Origin: Romanomermis culicivorax
Taxonomy: Eukaryota > Nematoda > Enoplea > Mermithida > Mermithidae
Length of the DNA stretch: 64,000 nt
Direction of reading: 5' to 3'
NCBI GenBank assembly: GCA_963922205.1
Contig: CAWUHX010000121.1
Location: 1-64,000 of the forward strand
The notes under the pieces were generated by a model. That model was not told the origin of the DNA, made no database searches, and worked only from the letters and a program-made list of their open reading frames with translations. Below are positions 35,842 to 48,354 of this stretch, piece by piece (position 1 is the stretch's first letter; every line of letters starts with the position of its first letter). The position numbers and the translations under genes are program-made.

Positions 35842-38800
35842 GTTGGGCTGAGACTTGTGGTTATTGTAAAGAAAGTTGTCTTTGGGATAATTGTTTACAG
35901 TAAGAATTCCTGAAAAAATATCATAATTTTGGATTGATCAGTTTCTCTAGACTATGAAAATGAACAGTGTTGTACTTCTGCAATGAAAGTCTTTGGTGTA
36001 TGCATAGATAAGGAAATTTCTGCTGATATGTTGTCATATCACTCTGTCTTATACTCTGACTGATGACTTTTTCAATTGCAACTTTACAGGAAAGAGTTGA
36101 AAGCCAGTGCAACAAGTTCAATGCGCATATGACAATTAAAATATGGTTTTGAAACAGATTGTGAGAAAAAGAAAAATATTGAATAAAAAACTCACTTGTT
36201 GATACACTCCTAACTGTAAAATGGTGGAGAGTTAGACTGACTTACCAATGGCATAAAGCTACAGTATGCCAAAAGACGTTGACAAAATTTCCAGATTGCT
36301 TATTTCTTTCAGTTTCGAGAAGTTTCAATCAATGGCCCAAAACAAGTCATGTGTAAATATACAAAGACAACTAGTACTGACTTTCATAGTTTTCAAACGG
36401 GTGCAGCTTTTCTAATGCGGTTTTCTGTCGTCGATAGATAAAACATCTGGCATAAAAAATGCAATGTTTCAGCAATATTTCTCGAGTATTGACTGACTAG
36501 AATCAAAAATACTAAACGTCGGTTTTTTTGCAAATAAATTTTAAAAAATTAAAAAAAAATCAACATGTTTTACAACAGAAAAGTACAATAGATCCAATCA
36601 TGAGATCCATATAACAGCTGGAAACTACAAGAGAGTCTTTTTAGTGTGTCCTACTTTACGTTTCACTAATAATTTTAATCGTTTTTCGATCTGGTCAATG
36701 ACAAAATTGATTTTGTTTTGAATTTGCTTTCTTCCAGTTTCAAAACAAAAGGTTTTTTATTTTAGAAATTTCGCCCATATTGAAACAAGAGGCTGATGAC
36801 TTTGAATTATGTGTAGCTTACAAATCTGGGTGACTTTTGAAGTATTATTGTACATAAAAAGCTGTACAAAACCTTTCTCACAATAGAGCAACTTTTACTT
36901 TGATTTCACAATTTTACTCTTTGAAAAATAATCACTTTTACCAAATTGCTGTTTGTACAGTAACCGTAAATGCTAGGAGTATAACACTTAATTTTTTATG
37001 GCAAATATAAATAGGGCAAGCAGCAATCCACATTAAGAAACTTTCATCCGTTTAAAAGTTATGGGAATCAGCAGGGATTGCTGTTTTTTTGATCACCCTG
37101 TTTAAGGATCGAGAAGACAATGGAAGAACAATAGCCATAAAACTATCCATCTTTAAGTGAAGAAATTCTGTGGAATTTATTGTGATGTTTGGCGAGACTA
37201 TTCTTCATTTTATGCTTGTGTGACTTGTGCTGTTAGTATGTCATCGACTTTGTTCAATGTTGCAATATGTTTGTGGTTGTACTATTTGTCATTATTCCTA
37301 TGTTTTTTGTAAAATAAACAATTATAACATGCTTTAAGATACAGCTAGTTTGAATAATTGTTTGACTACATTTTTGTTTTTACCCTCTCTCTACTCAGGT
37401 GCAACAAGGCAGTCACAGAACACTCAGAAAAACTATTAAAACTAAAAAAGAGCAAATGAAAGACATGTTTGATGACCAGTGCTTCATGCCATTTAGAATA
37501 TTCTTCGTTTCACATGATCACATTAATCTGTAATTGAATGAAAACTGAGTACTTATATTCGATTTTAGAACATTCTGCCTTAGCAATCAAAGAGTGATAA
37601 CAAAAGAGATTTCACAAGAAATTTCGATTCACAAAGCTGAAAAAAAATTTTTAAACATATGTAAGACAACCAAATTTCTGTAAATGACCAGTATAGTTTG
37701 TACTGTGATCAATATGACAAACTGAAAGGTTTCTGTATATGGCTTTCTATATGTCTTTTCTGTATTTCTGTATATAAAAAATATGATTTTGTTTTATGTT
37801 GGGATCAATATGATAAAAATTGATTTAGTTAAAGTGTCGTATGCCCAAATCCATGTGGCCCGCGCATCAGAAAAATTTGGCTCTATGAGGGGCTCTACGA
37901 ACTTCACTGACCGGGCCACATGGATGGTTCGGAAATTGTGGTTGCAGTGGTAGTTGTGAGTGTGGGCATGGGGCGTAAAGAATAGCCAGGCGCACCAACA
38001 ACAAAAGCATTGGGTAAAAACACAAGAAACCTCTGCTAATAGCATTGATACTTTCTGAAATGAAGACAGGTAAGCCCCAGTTCAACTTTAAGCTTTAGAG
38101 AGTCTTATGCAGTGTCTAATGTATGATCTTCACATGCACATGATCCTTGCTGGTCAGTGCAGTGACTTCGCAGTCCACAGAAGATTGGCGCATAGTCCTA
38201 TGCAAGGCAAGATCTTTGCTAGGTCAGAGCTCACTAAAATTAACTGTTATATGGTCCATGTAACCTCTTTGTAATTACACATTGTGCAATATCTGTTATA
38301 ATTCTATTATGCAGATCATCCAAGGATCCTGTGCAAGTCCAAAATAACAGAGATTACCTTGTGTTTTAGTGCGAAATCTGACACACTCCTCATTTTTTCA
38401 AGAATGCCAAAAAGTGCAACATGCCCCCCTGCACTGCGCCTGGATGCCCTATGTTCCTACTGTAGAACATGGCTCTGTGAATTAGCTGGTGAAAATTTAA
38501 TTTATTCTTTATTGTTTATTGTTCTATTATTGAATTTTGCTTATGCACTGCTCGTATTGTATATATTATATAAAAAACGTTATATAGTGGATAGGGCAAT
38601 TTAAGGAGGTAAGTTTTTAGTATATATTTAGTTAGAAAATCATCTTATTTGAGTTCTAAAGTGTGTTACCTAGTCCAGCTAGCTTTAGTCAGGCTTTTCT
38701 AGAGTAAGCAGTATTCTTGCTCTGAATTTGAGAAGTCATTCCTATTTTGAAACAGCTGCAGGGAAGTCCTGGTGTTAAGGTAGAATTTGGGCTATCTCTC

Positions 38801-39153
38801 CTGTCCAATAATTATTCCAACCGGTTTCACCTTCTTTCTCCAACCCCACAGACCCAAAGCCAGGCCTTTTTTCCAAATATAACACATCTTACATGTTGTT
38901 TAAACTTTAAGATTATGCTATGTGTGAGATCCGCATGAATTTCATTATGAAGATCATGATGGATCTTGTACAATCAGGAAAGATTGGGAAAATGATAGTT
39001 GATAGCAAAAATTAAGTGGTTGCTGAATTAACCTGGTCAAACCCAACTCGACTCAACCAAAAGCATAATGTGTGCCTAAAAAATTTGTTTTCAATCAATT
39101 TTCTGTTCTATGGTCAATTATGGAATTGCAGGTTACTTGAGCATGTATGTAGC
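35842..39153. other. Non-coding flank of paralog B and intergenic DNA
   Basis: 35927-35975 matches 48451-48500 upstream of the intact receptor, so the duplication included promoter or leader sequence. Elsewhere I see no gene apart from the small frame at 38404-38604. A GC-richer patch at 37830-38080 (GGCCACATGG word at both 37856 and 37915 in opposite orientation) may be a repeat of unknown type. Confidence 0.4.
38404..38604 (+). CDS. Possible 66-residue single-pass membrane protein
   Basis: An ATG-initiated frame with a cysteine motif (CSYCRTWLC at about residues 17-25), one strong membrane segment (LIYSLLFIVLLLNFAYALLV) and a basic tail (YKKRYIVDRAI). Composition is more protein-like than neighbouring frames, but there is no homolog, no splice evidence and no clear promoter. 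It may be chance or a last exon. Confidence 0.2.
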   Translation: MPKSATCPPALRLDALCSYCRTWLCELAGENLIYSLLFIVLLLNFAYALLVLYILYKKRYIVDRAI

Positions 39154-40184
39154 CAGGCCCGTAACTAGGGGGGGGGGGAACGGGGGGAATTCCCCCCCTG
39201 AAATGAAATCCAAAAAAAATTTTTAGCGAATCTGATCGAGCGCATGTATATACGTGAACAAGTGACTACTCTTGGCACCTGTGAATTTTTTTTCTATTCC
39301 TTTATTGAATCATAAAAATGAAGGGTTAAAGGTACAAATATTATATTTTATAATAAAATTTGCATGTCTAACAGTGTAATGCATTTGTTGAATATTGATT
39401 GACTTTCATTTGGCTGTTTCCTACATAATATTATGCTTTTTCTTGCTGTACGTATTTTATAATTTGCCTTGGATGAATAGTGGGGGTTGAAGTTTATGAA
39501 AATTTTTTTGGGATTGTTTCAACTTTTGAATCTAATACAATATGAAGGGTATCACTAGCTATTTTATATCTTCAAATTTAAACAAAAAACGTCAATGTGT
39601 AGCATCAAATTCAGCTTCTTCACGTGAATCTAGTGCTGTGAATGATTCTCAAAAACCTTCAGAATCAACAGGTTAGTTAGAATAAAAGTGTATCATCGTT
39701 CTAATGAGTTAAAATTTATTTAAATATTAATCCAGTTGTAATACTAGCGTCAACTACCGCTTCTACAGAATCGTCGACACCAGCAGACCTTTCAGTAGCA
39801 TCATCAGCAGGTTAGTTCAATTCAAACAATAAATTTTGATGCACAATGAATTATAATTTTGAATATAGAAAATGAAGAATAGCACTTCATTAATTTTGAA
39901 TAGATTTTATTAGTTGTTTAGTGCCAATAAATTTTCATCTTGAGTTTTCTCAATTATGTATTTTAAATATAGCGTTTTAAGAAATTTTTCGAGCACTAAC
40001 AGTGCTAAAAATTGATTTTTTCTGGGGCTTCGCCCCAGACCCCACCAGGGGGCGCTTAAGCGCACCATCCTGGACCCCTCAGCTTACTGGTTGGTCGCTG
40101 CACGACCTCCATTCGCCGAATTTTGAATAAGTCGAAACATTTTGGTGATTCCCCCCCTGAAAAAAATTCCTAGTTACGGGCCTG
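39154..40184. mobile_element. hAT superfamily DNA transposon, internally deleted, non-autonomous
   Basis: Ends in perfect 16-bp inverted repeats CAGGCCCGTAACTAGG / CCTAGTTACGGGCCTG and is flanked by an 8-bp target duplication TATGTAGC (39146-39153 and 40185-40192). TIR start CAGG and the 8-bp duplication are diagnostic for hAT. Subterminal G-runs and C-runs (about 39170-39199 and 40151-40157) and a GGGGCTTCGCCCCAGACCCC-like internal segment near 40024 are seen in many hAT elements. At 1031 bp it keeps only the beginning of a transposase gene. Confidence 0.9.
39542..39810 (+). pseudogene. Truncated hAT transposase 5' exons
   Basis: Exon 1 39542-39671 starts MKGITSYFISSNLNKKRQ and is serine-rich; the intron starts GTTAGTTAG and ends ATCCAG; exon 2 39736-39810 gives a serine/threonine-rich stretch ending in another GTTAGTT donor. 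A short basic start followed by a Ser/Thr linker is typical of the N-terminus of hAT transposases before the zinc finger. The catalytic part is absent, so it cannot make transposase. Confidence 0.6.
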
Positions 40185-43100
40185 TATGTAGCATTTAGCA
40201 TTATAGCACATAGATTCTCCACATATCTTGTGCTTGCAACTGTTTCTGATGCAATTACATTCAGAGAAAAACAGACCATGTTTTTATATTCAATTGTTGA
40301 TATCTCAGTATGTTATCACTAGTTATGATTTCATAACTTAACATGAGTACACTGCCAGGCAAAATTAACCCACAGAAATGAGCATACATTCAGGTAACAT
40401 CAGGGGTGCATCCAGGAAGGTTCTTTTCTAACAGCACAAAGAAAACTTTGATCATCCTTAATAATTGACATCCATGCAACAACTGTCAATCATGGATTTT
40501 TCAGAATGCACTTTGTTCTGACCTACAGTATGACAACTATGACACATGTGTGTGCTTTCTATAGGAAGGTAAAATGGAAGCGTCAGCAAAATTTTTCAGT
40601 TTTGTGTGACATAAAGACATGACCTATTAATTTTGTTGTTGGTAAAGTGTTCTGGGCGCATCTCAGAGGATTCATGAAGACAACCTTGACCTGTCTTTGG
40701 TTCTGGATGCATCCTTGACCAAGGCAAGATGGGATCACTTCCGAAATAAGCACCTATTCATTGAGGTGCAGTCACACTATATCCAACTTACAACTTGAAA
40801 CACACATCTATCAATGAGGTAGTATGTAATTTGGGTAATTGAAATAAGATATATTGCAGAGCCTTCAGGTTCACATCTGTCTTATTATACAATCAGTTAG
40901 CATGATAGAGGATATGCTAAAAAAATGTCTATCAAGGCTTTCTAGCCTGCCATCTGGGAACAATCAATAGTATTGTAGAGAAAATCAATAACCAATTATG
41001 TGAAACTAGTACTGCCTTGGAAGGATTTATCAGTTGAAGTGTAAAACCAGTATATGATGCATTGAGAACACTTGTAATTCACTTTAAAATGTAATTAGAA
41101 GTTTCAAAAACTGCCTACATTCCTTATACAAATGTTTAAATTCTTCTTGTAAGAATTTTATGGTAAAATCTGATTGGAAATTTCCATGCAAGCTTAATAA
41201 CATTCACTGGCAGCTTTCCAGTTTAATGGATTTCAATCAAAGCTGACATTGAGGAAGTTTTCAGAAAATGAATGTTCTGTGTGGGTGTGGATTCACACTT
41301 ATAAATATCATACAATCTTAATCATATGCTTGGAATGTTATTATGCATTAATTGTAAAAACTTCCGGGAGGTAAACTCCAAATACAAGGAATAGGAAACC
41401 AGATTTCCACAACATTACTTCAATCAGAATAGGCCATAAAAGCACTATGCCATGTGAATTTTTCGGGTTAAAGTTTACCCTCATGAGCATAGTTTCTGGA
41501 AGTAAATAGACAGTCTGCGTGTCTTTGTTCTTATATTTGTGATTGGTATTAAGGTGGGATTTAATGAGACTAGATTAACAATTTATTACATCAATTTTTT
41601 TCTCTGCAAGGACGTCTAACAAACTTTGATTTTATGATGGACATTTTATTAAGAACGGATTAGGATCATAAGATGTAATATAATAATGTTTAATGCAATA
41701 ATGTTTATTAAAATATTGTATAATAAAAGTTCATTGATATTTATACTTCAATAAAGCTGGATTTAATTAGCCTCACTTGATACACATATTGTACATCAAC
41801 GATTATTATGTAAATGTTCTCTCTGATTGAAAAATAGTGGTGGGGAGTTGAAACTTTTTTGATAATAATTTGAGCATATTCAGCATTATAGATTACTTAT
41901 TGGAAATTAAATGTTAATCTCAAGTTTAGAAAGCTTCAAAACCATTCCATGTTCTAACAATCATTATATACTTTTCAGAAAAATTTTCTAGATTATAATC
42001 ATGTTGTTAACATCATTACAAATTGTCATCTTGATTACAAAAATGTAATCATCATGTTTAAAAAATAACCACTTTTTTATTAGTTGAAATGAAAAATGAA
42101 GACAAAAGACTAATCAGAATCAAACACCTTAAGCCATTGATATTATCCTCCCCTTTCTCAAAATATCCAAAGGCAGTGTTTGGTTCCCATACTAATACAT
42201 ACTGGATGGAATATTTGGAATGGTGCCCTTGATTTTTCACCAGGATGTGACAAAGCAGGGGAGGTTATTTTGTGCAGAGTCCCAATGGTCAGTTAATTTT
42301 TATAAAAAAAATTCATCAGAAACATCAAAAATGTTGGTTTTCCACCCAAAAAGATTCAAATTTTTTATTTCATCAGTAGTTCTCTTACAATAGACAACCA
42401 GTGCAAAATGCATCTATTATCTGCAATCACTGTAATTTTGGTGAAAAACCAGCATTTGCGATGTTTTCCTGAAAAAAATCACAGAATGGAGATTTTTATG
42501 AAAAATACACATTCATCAGATTTCCCATGCAAAATAACCTTCTCTCTTTTACAGAACATTATACACAGTGGTGCCATGCCCCACCAATTCCTGACTTCAG
42601 AATTCTACGTACACATACACATGACAGTTGAATCTTATATCTCATCATATTTACTTTTTTTACAAAGAAAGTGATGTGAAAGAATTTTACGAATTAAAAT
42701 TTTTTGTTTCTCAATTACATCTAATTGTATAGTCCTAGTAAAAAATTAACTTCCTGTTTCTCTAATAATTGTTCAGATGTGATCAACTAAAATTTTATGC
42801 ATCAGAAATAATTAAGCAGATAAAAATTTATTGTCAGTACATTGATGGTACAATTTTTCGAACAGAGGAGAAGGCAGCTAGAAATTTATTGTATAAAAGT
42901 GTCAATCTGGACATCAGAAAAAGAAAATTATTCAAAAGGCAACCCCCATACCCATAGATGCAACAATTTGACTATCGTGCAACAGTCGGTTTGTCCACAT
43001 ATTTTGATGCCAATCGATTGTATTATGACAGCTTTGAGCTATGCTATTGAGAAATGTTTGATTTTCTGCTGAATCTGGTTTTGAATGGTTTCTTGGCATG

Positions 43101-43336
43101 GAAGTAAGCTCCAAGATTTGACAACATTTTCACAGTTAAATCACATCTGCTTGAAGCATTGTTAATCATCCAAATTACTATTAATTAATTTCCGTCATTT
43201 AGTGTTTAGCTTTGCAATACCTACATAATAAAAGGCTTGGCATTCTCAACCAATCTGGCTAGACTATGAGAAAAAATAAAAGTTTAATTCAGGCATTTAA
43301 TCTTGTTAAATATTGTTGAATTGTCAGGATATATGT
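40185..43336. repeat. Cluster of dispersed repeats without genes
   Basis: 40340-40690 matches the reverse complement of 61205-61600 (shared AATAATTGACAT, AACTGTCAATCATG and TGCTTTCTATAGG). 41450-41800 matches 59813-60000 in direct and 62760-63060 in inverted orientation (TCATGAGCATAGTTT, TTTAATGAGA). 42740-42960 matches 60035-60190 (AACTTCCT, GAGGCAGCTAG). These appear to be pieces of one old repeat family. No coding region was seen. Confidence 0.5.
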
Positions 43337-43613
43337 AAGCTAAAGCCTAAGTTCAGGCTAAGGCCTAAGCCCAGACTCAGGTTTAGGCTTAGGCTTAGGC
43401 TAAGGCTTAGGCTTAGACTTAGGCTTAGGCTCAGGCTTAGGCTTAGACTTAGGCTTAGGCTTAGGCTTAGGCTTAGGCTTAGGCTTAGGCTTAGGCTTAG
43501 GCTTAGGCTTAGGCTTAGGCTTAGGCTTAGGCTTAGGCTTAGGCTTAGGCTTAGGCTTAGGCTTAGGCTTAGGCTTAGGCTTAGGCTTAGGCTCAGGCTC
43601 AGGCTTAGGCTCA
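43337..43613 (+). repeat. Interstitial telomere-type TTAGGC array
   Basis: The hexamer TTAGGC, the canonical nematode telomere repeat, occurs 24 times without interruption at 43449-43592, flanked on both sides by degenerate units (TAAGGC, TTAGAC, TCAGGC, GTTCAGGC) for a total of about 275 bp. It lies inside ordinary repeat-rich DNA, so it is internal, not a chromosome end. Arginine-leucine, serine-leucine and proline-lysine open frames across it are artefacts. Confidence 0.95.
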
Positions 43614-44218
43614 ATGAAACTGCGATCTTTATCCACTTTTCAGACACAATTCTCCAGTCAAATGCTGAGGCGATCCTGCTATCCTACCATTTGTGTATAT
43701 TAATTTTTCTTCTGATGAAAATGTATTTGCATTACTTAAATTAGCCTACATAGGAGACTAATTCAAAGCCTAAAATCTGCTTCACAACAAGCTTCTTAAT
43801 TTGTCGTTTATCAACCTTTTTGATGATCCGAATGATATCACACTGATATAGGTAAACTAGGGTTATAGCCAAATATTAGTTGAAAACTATGGATAAGAAA
43901 AAAAATTGGCACACAGAATGATGAGGAAAAACAAATTGTAGGTAATCTGTTTGCTGAATTAAACATTTCAATGAAGGCCGCTAATTTTTTTTTATTGTTG
44001 GAATAGATAAAGCCTAATAATTCTACTTATTACAAAAAAGCAACATTAATTTGTTCATGCTAATGATAGTATTAAGTATCGTGTTATTTGTCCCATTTTT
44101 GACACTCATTTACTCAAATGCAGATAATTTACAAATTGATCAAAAGAGCAATGTTCTGTGTACTATAGTCTGGTTCAAAAGAAATCTTATAGAAATGAAT
44201 TTCATGGAAAACACAAAT
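43614..44218. other. Non-coding flank between the telomere-like array and the decayed receptor exon
   Basis: No gene or repeat recognised. Confidence 0.3.
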
Positions 44219-44714
44219 TCATATGTAAACTTTCTTCCTGTAAGGTTTTATAATGAAAGACTTAGTGAATGGAGCCAATGCTGGGATCAATGGTAAAGAT
44301 GACATCAAAAATCGACTAAACCATGGACTGATTGTAGTAAAAAACTGCAAAAATTTTATAACATTGGCAGGAGATTGAATCAAAATTAAGACAAGAGCCA
44401 GAACACCAACCAAAATGACAATCTATCTCAATTCTTCCTCCAAGCTGGAATCCAACCTGGAACCAACTTGTGGAATGTGCCCCTTTATCTTCTTTATGAT
44501 GAGATAACCAAAAATGAAAGCAATTGAGACCCTTGACTGAATGGTGTGCATAATGTGGCTACTGTGCTAATACCATTTACAGCACCAATACCCATGCTGT
44601 TTAGACCAGAGGGGTTGTAATAAATCAATGGAATGAAAACACGCATGTTTAGCATGATAACAAAACCATAACAAATCATGATGCAATGCATGATTAATTA
44701 TTGATTATGTGTTT
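44219..44714 (-). pseudogene. Decayed GPCR exon 2, paralog C
   Basis: Corresponds to exon 2 of the intact receptor: recognisable pieces are FVIMLNMRVFIPLIYY, TTISPWFSRFLMSSLP and SFIIKPYRKKV. The start matches the acceptor region but has TAA at the seventh codon position's equivalent, and frame shifts occur around 44400-44530. No exon 1 was found nearby. It is the most diverged copy. Confidence 0.75.
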
Positions 44715-45785
44715 CCTATAAAGAAGATGACACAAAAACATTACTGTACATCAGAACAAGTCCATCAATGGGATGGATACCATTGCAGGAAGCAACCTTC
44801 AAAATCTTGATAAATCTAGCATACTTATATGTGTGAATGCACTCACATATGAAACTGAAATACAATTTACTGTCTTTTTAAATTCTGATAACCTGGCGTC
44901 ATGATTTTCCAGGCCCTGTCTGCCTGCAGAAGAACAGCAAGGAAACTTGATGAATCAGACCTAAACAGCACTTGCTCACACTGGGGCAATATGGCATATT
45001 GTGAGTTGCCCACTAGAGTAGTTATATGGGCCCACACAGTGGGTACACAAAAGATGCTCCTGTACAAAACATATACATCAAAGTTTACTGCCTTAAAAGT
45101 ATAGGGATATATATTGGTGTGTACTTAGGGTAGCAATCATCCCACGTCTGTACGAAATTGGCGAATTGGGCAAAGCCAAAATTCCACCACAAGAAATGAT
45201 GTTAACTTTGTTGTATTTTGTGCAAGTCTCGTCTGTTTCTTATTGTTCATTTATTATTCCGCCTAGTAAACTGAATGCGGACACCTACAATGAATTTACA
45301 TTGTGTTATATTGATAATATTATTAATAATAATTATCATTGTACTCGGTATTTAGCTAAGGCGGTTCTGATTTACAGGGTCCCAGTACTGAGGAAAGCCC
45401 CAGCCTTTCCAGGATATCAGTATAGTGAGTTCTGTTTATTTGTGTGAGCCTTTAGGAAGCATCTGGGGAGACTCTGATTGCTTTTCGATTGCAAAGGTTA
45501 GATATTCCAGTTACTTATTAGTGACTGAAGGTTGTGTTTAGTACTGCTAGAGAACTGTTGCACTGTACTCAGCTGATTGCTTACAAGCTGAATAAAAATG
45601 TTGAGGTAAAAGTAAAACATGAGAAAACTTGAATTCAAGCTTATTTCTACAGTTAGAGGCGGAAAATTTCATTCTTGCAATGCATTATTATATTTATTGC
45701 ATTTGTGAACACAATTTGTTCATACAGACAATATTGATAAATTGATCAAAGAGTAAGAAAATCTTCAATTAAGTAACTCTACAAA
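44715..45785. repeat. Non-coding with dispersed repeats; 3' flank of the intact receptor
   Basis: 45015-45093 pairs with 28654-28735. 45420-45500 is an inverted match to 60430-60510 (TATAGTGAGTTCT, AGGAAGCATC, TGATTGCTTTT). 45600-45785 is the receptor 3' flank shared with 32490-32677 and 31545-31728; AATAAA on the minus strand at 45698-45693 lies about 90 nt after the stop. Confidence 0.55.
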
Positions 45786-48354
45786 TTACATATGTTGCCC
45801 AATATTAATTCTAACAACATCAGTTGTCATAGTTTTGCAACCTCTTGAAAACAACTTCGCCACTTTCTTTCTATAAGGTTTAATGATGAAAGCTGTAATG
45901 AATGGAGCTGTAGCTGGAACCAATGGAAAAAATGAGGCTAAAGCTCGGCTAACCCATGGACTAATAGTCGTAAAATATTGCACAAATTTCATCGCAATGT
46001 TCGGAGTTTGAAATAAAATTGGAATAATAGCTAAAACAGCGACCAAAATGACGATTTGTCGTGATTCTTTAACAAAGCCAGAGTCAAAGCTGGCATTGAC
46101 TTGTGAAACATGATTCCGTATCTTTTTAATGATAAAATAACCAAGAATGAAACAGAAAATGTTCGACACCAATGTAAATGCTGGACCAGATAGGGCGCAA
46201 ATAGTCGTGATTGTGTTGATAGGATTTCCGCCACATACTCCAACATTGTTCAGTCCAAAAGTATCATTATAAATCAGTGGAACAAAAACTGGCGTGTTCA
46301 TGATTATAGCAAAGCAGTAACAAAGCAGGATACCACGTGGCTTAGACAATTGATTGTATTTATCCTTTTAAAAGAAAAACAGAAAAAATCTAATTCTACA
46401 CAATCCCTCTATTAATTCTAAAGCATATAAACTAGTTTATGTGTTATACACAATAGGGATGCCCTCAAATGCAGAAGATATGCATCAGGTAAAACTCATG
46501 CTGAACTTGACAATTCTGAAAAAGGGTTTCCTCCTGAAGTCAGATGATTAGAACTGACAAACTAATGTGCACAAGTTTATCGAAATTTTTCCATAATAAT
46601 GGATTTGGAAGTAGAATTTATTGAGAGAAAACAAAAACAAAACTCAATAAAATTTTAAAAAACATTAGGAAAATTGGAAAAATAAAGAAAAACGAAAATA
46701 ATAAAGTAAAGAAAGACATAAACATATTGGAATGAAAAAAAAATTGAGGAAAAATTCAAAAGCTAACAAAATCGCCATTCAGGAAAATAAGACGAATTAA
46801 AATTTGAAAAAAAATTAAAATTCACTCCCAAAAAACATAATGTGATAAAGAAATGTTACAAAAAGATTGTGAATTGCTGAAAAAGAGCTTTAGGAGGCCA
46901 AAATTTATTTATTATGGATTATTCAGAAGCTAAGTCTCTTGTCAAAAAGCTATTGGTGAATGAGAATACAGATAAAAAAGTAAATTAAGGAAGGAAATAA
47001 AAAAGAAAATGAAAAAAAATAAAAATAAAAAAGAAACTAAAAATGAAACTGAAAAAAGAAAAGGGACAAAGAAAAAAATAAAGAAAGAAGAAAATAAAGA
47101 AAGAAGAAAATAAAGAAAGAAGAAAATAAAGAAAGAAGAAAATAAAGAAAGAAGAAAATAAAGAAAGAAGAAAATAAAGAAAGAAGAAAATAAAGAAAGA
47201 AGAAAATAAAGAAAGAAGAAAATAAAGAAAGAAGAAAATAAAGAAAGAAGAAAATAAAGAAATAAGAAAATAAAGAAAGAAGAAAATAAAGAAAGAAGAA
47301 AATAAAGCAAGAAGAAGATGAAAAAAGAAAAAAATGAAAAAAAGAGATTAAAGAAAGAAAACAATAAAAAGAGGAAAAGAAAAAGTCAACAAGAAAAAAC
47401 GAACAAGAAAAAGAGAGCAATAAAATGTCAACAAGAAAAAGAGAACAAGAGAAAGAGAACAAGAAAAACAGAACAGGAAAAAGAAAATTCATGGATATAA
47501 ATAAAGAAAATATAAGAAAAAAATGAAAAAATTGAAAAAAGAAAATAAAACAATAAAATATAAAAAAATAAAAGAAGAAAATGAGGAGGCGAATGGAAAA
47601 GAAAATATAAAATAAAAGGAAAAGGAAAACATCTCAAAAAACAAAATAAAAAAGAAAGTGTAAACTGAAAAAGTGCATAAAAAACAAAAAATGATTTTAA
47701 AAAAGAAATGAAAATTTAAAAGTTAAATTGAAAGAATGAGAAAAATTTTTGAAAACTTAAAACGACCGTTGAGTGAAAAAGACATAACGTAAAGGTAAAA
47801 AGGTTGACAGAAGTTTTCAGATCAGCAGGTAACAAAACATAGCTAAATTTCTTCTCTCGTCCTAAAGTTATTGGCAAAGAAATTATCATTTTTTGATGTG
47901 AATCTCCATGAAGAAAAATGGAATTCTGTATATACTATTTTCTGTTACTGTTACAGCCCACAAAAATATCCCTTACTCGATTGTATAGTGCTAGATATCG
48001 ACTAAACATATTAATTGCTATCCAAACTTGATTCATGTTTACGAAAAATGCAAAAAAGAATCCAGCAGCTTTGCAAAAGGTTGTCACATGACCTATTATG
48101 GCATAAGGTTGTAAAAAGGCAAAATTGAAGCACGTGCATAAGTCTGTCACCAATGTCGCCAATATAATTTTTTCGTATGGTTCAGAGTTGTGAATATCTA
48201 AAAAAGTGTCCTGTAAAAACTGTACAGATGACTTGGTAACTAGCTCACTATTAACGATGATGGCTATCAAGATAATGTTGCCAAAGAAGCCGACGAGGCC
48301 TGATGTCCCGAAACTGATCGCCGTCAAAACATTTGCTTGTTGACTGTTATTCAT
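45786..48354 (-). CDS. Nematode-type seven-transmembrane G-protein-coupled receptor (intact copy A)
   Basis: Two exons, 48354-47977 and 46364-45786, phase 0, joined across a 1612-bp intron (donor GTAAGG, acceptor TAAAAG), give 318 residues. The N-terminus has an NNS sequon. TM1 contains GFFGN (Asn26), TM2 LATLVTDL (Asp71), the TM3 cysteine is Cys94, and TM3 ends SRYLALYNR/DKY, a variant of the DRY motif, with the exon junction just behind it. TM6 has AIIPILFQTP and TM7 is followed by KPYRKKV as helix-8 start; the classical NPxxY is absent. The overall plan is a rhodopsin-like receptor of the kind expanded in nematodes, perhaps a chemoreceptor or peptide receptor. The ligand is unknown. Two disabled relatives lie within 16 kb. 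Confidence 0.85.
46990..47660. repeat. Purine-rich intron tract with a 16-bp tandem repeat
   Basis: AAAATAAAGAAAGAAG is repeated about 14 times at 47075-47308 inside a longer purine-only region within the intron of receptor A. Same character as the intron of paralog B, but a different unit. Confidence 0.85.

Noticed and set aside
37867-38085. Minus-strand 72-residue frame with a hydrophobic start
   Set aside because: Possibly part of a repeat, but no signal or homolog could be defended; two overlapping frames are equally open.
43313-43744. Arg-Leu, Ser-Leu and Pro-Lys repeat proteins
   Set aside because: Pure read-through of the TTAGGC array in several frames.
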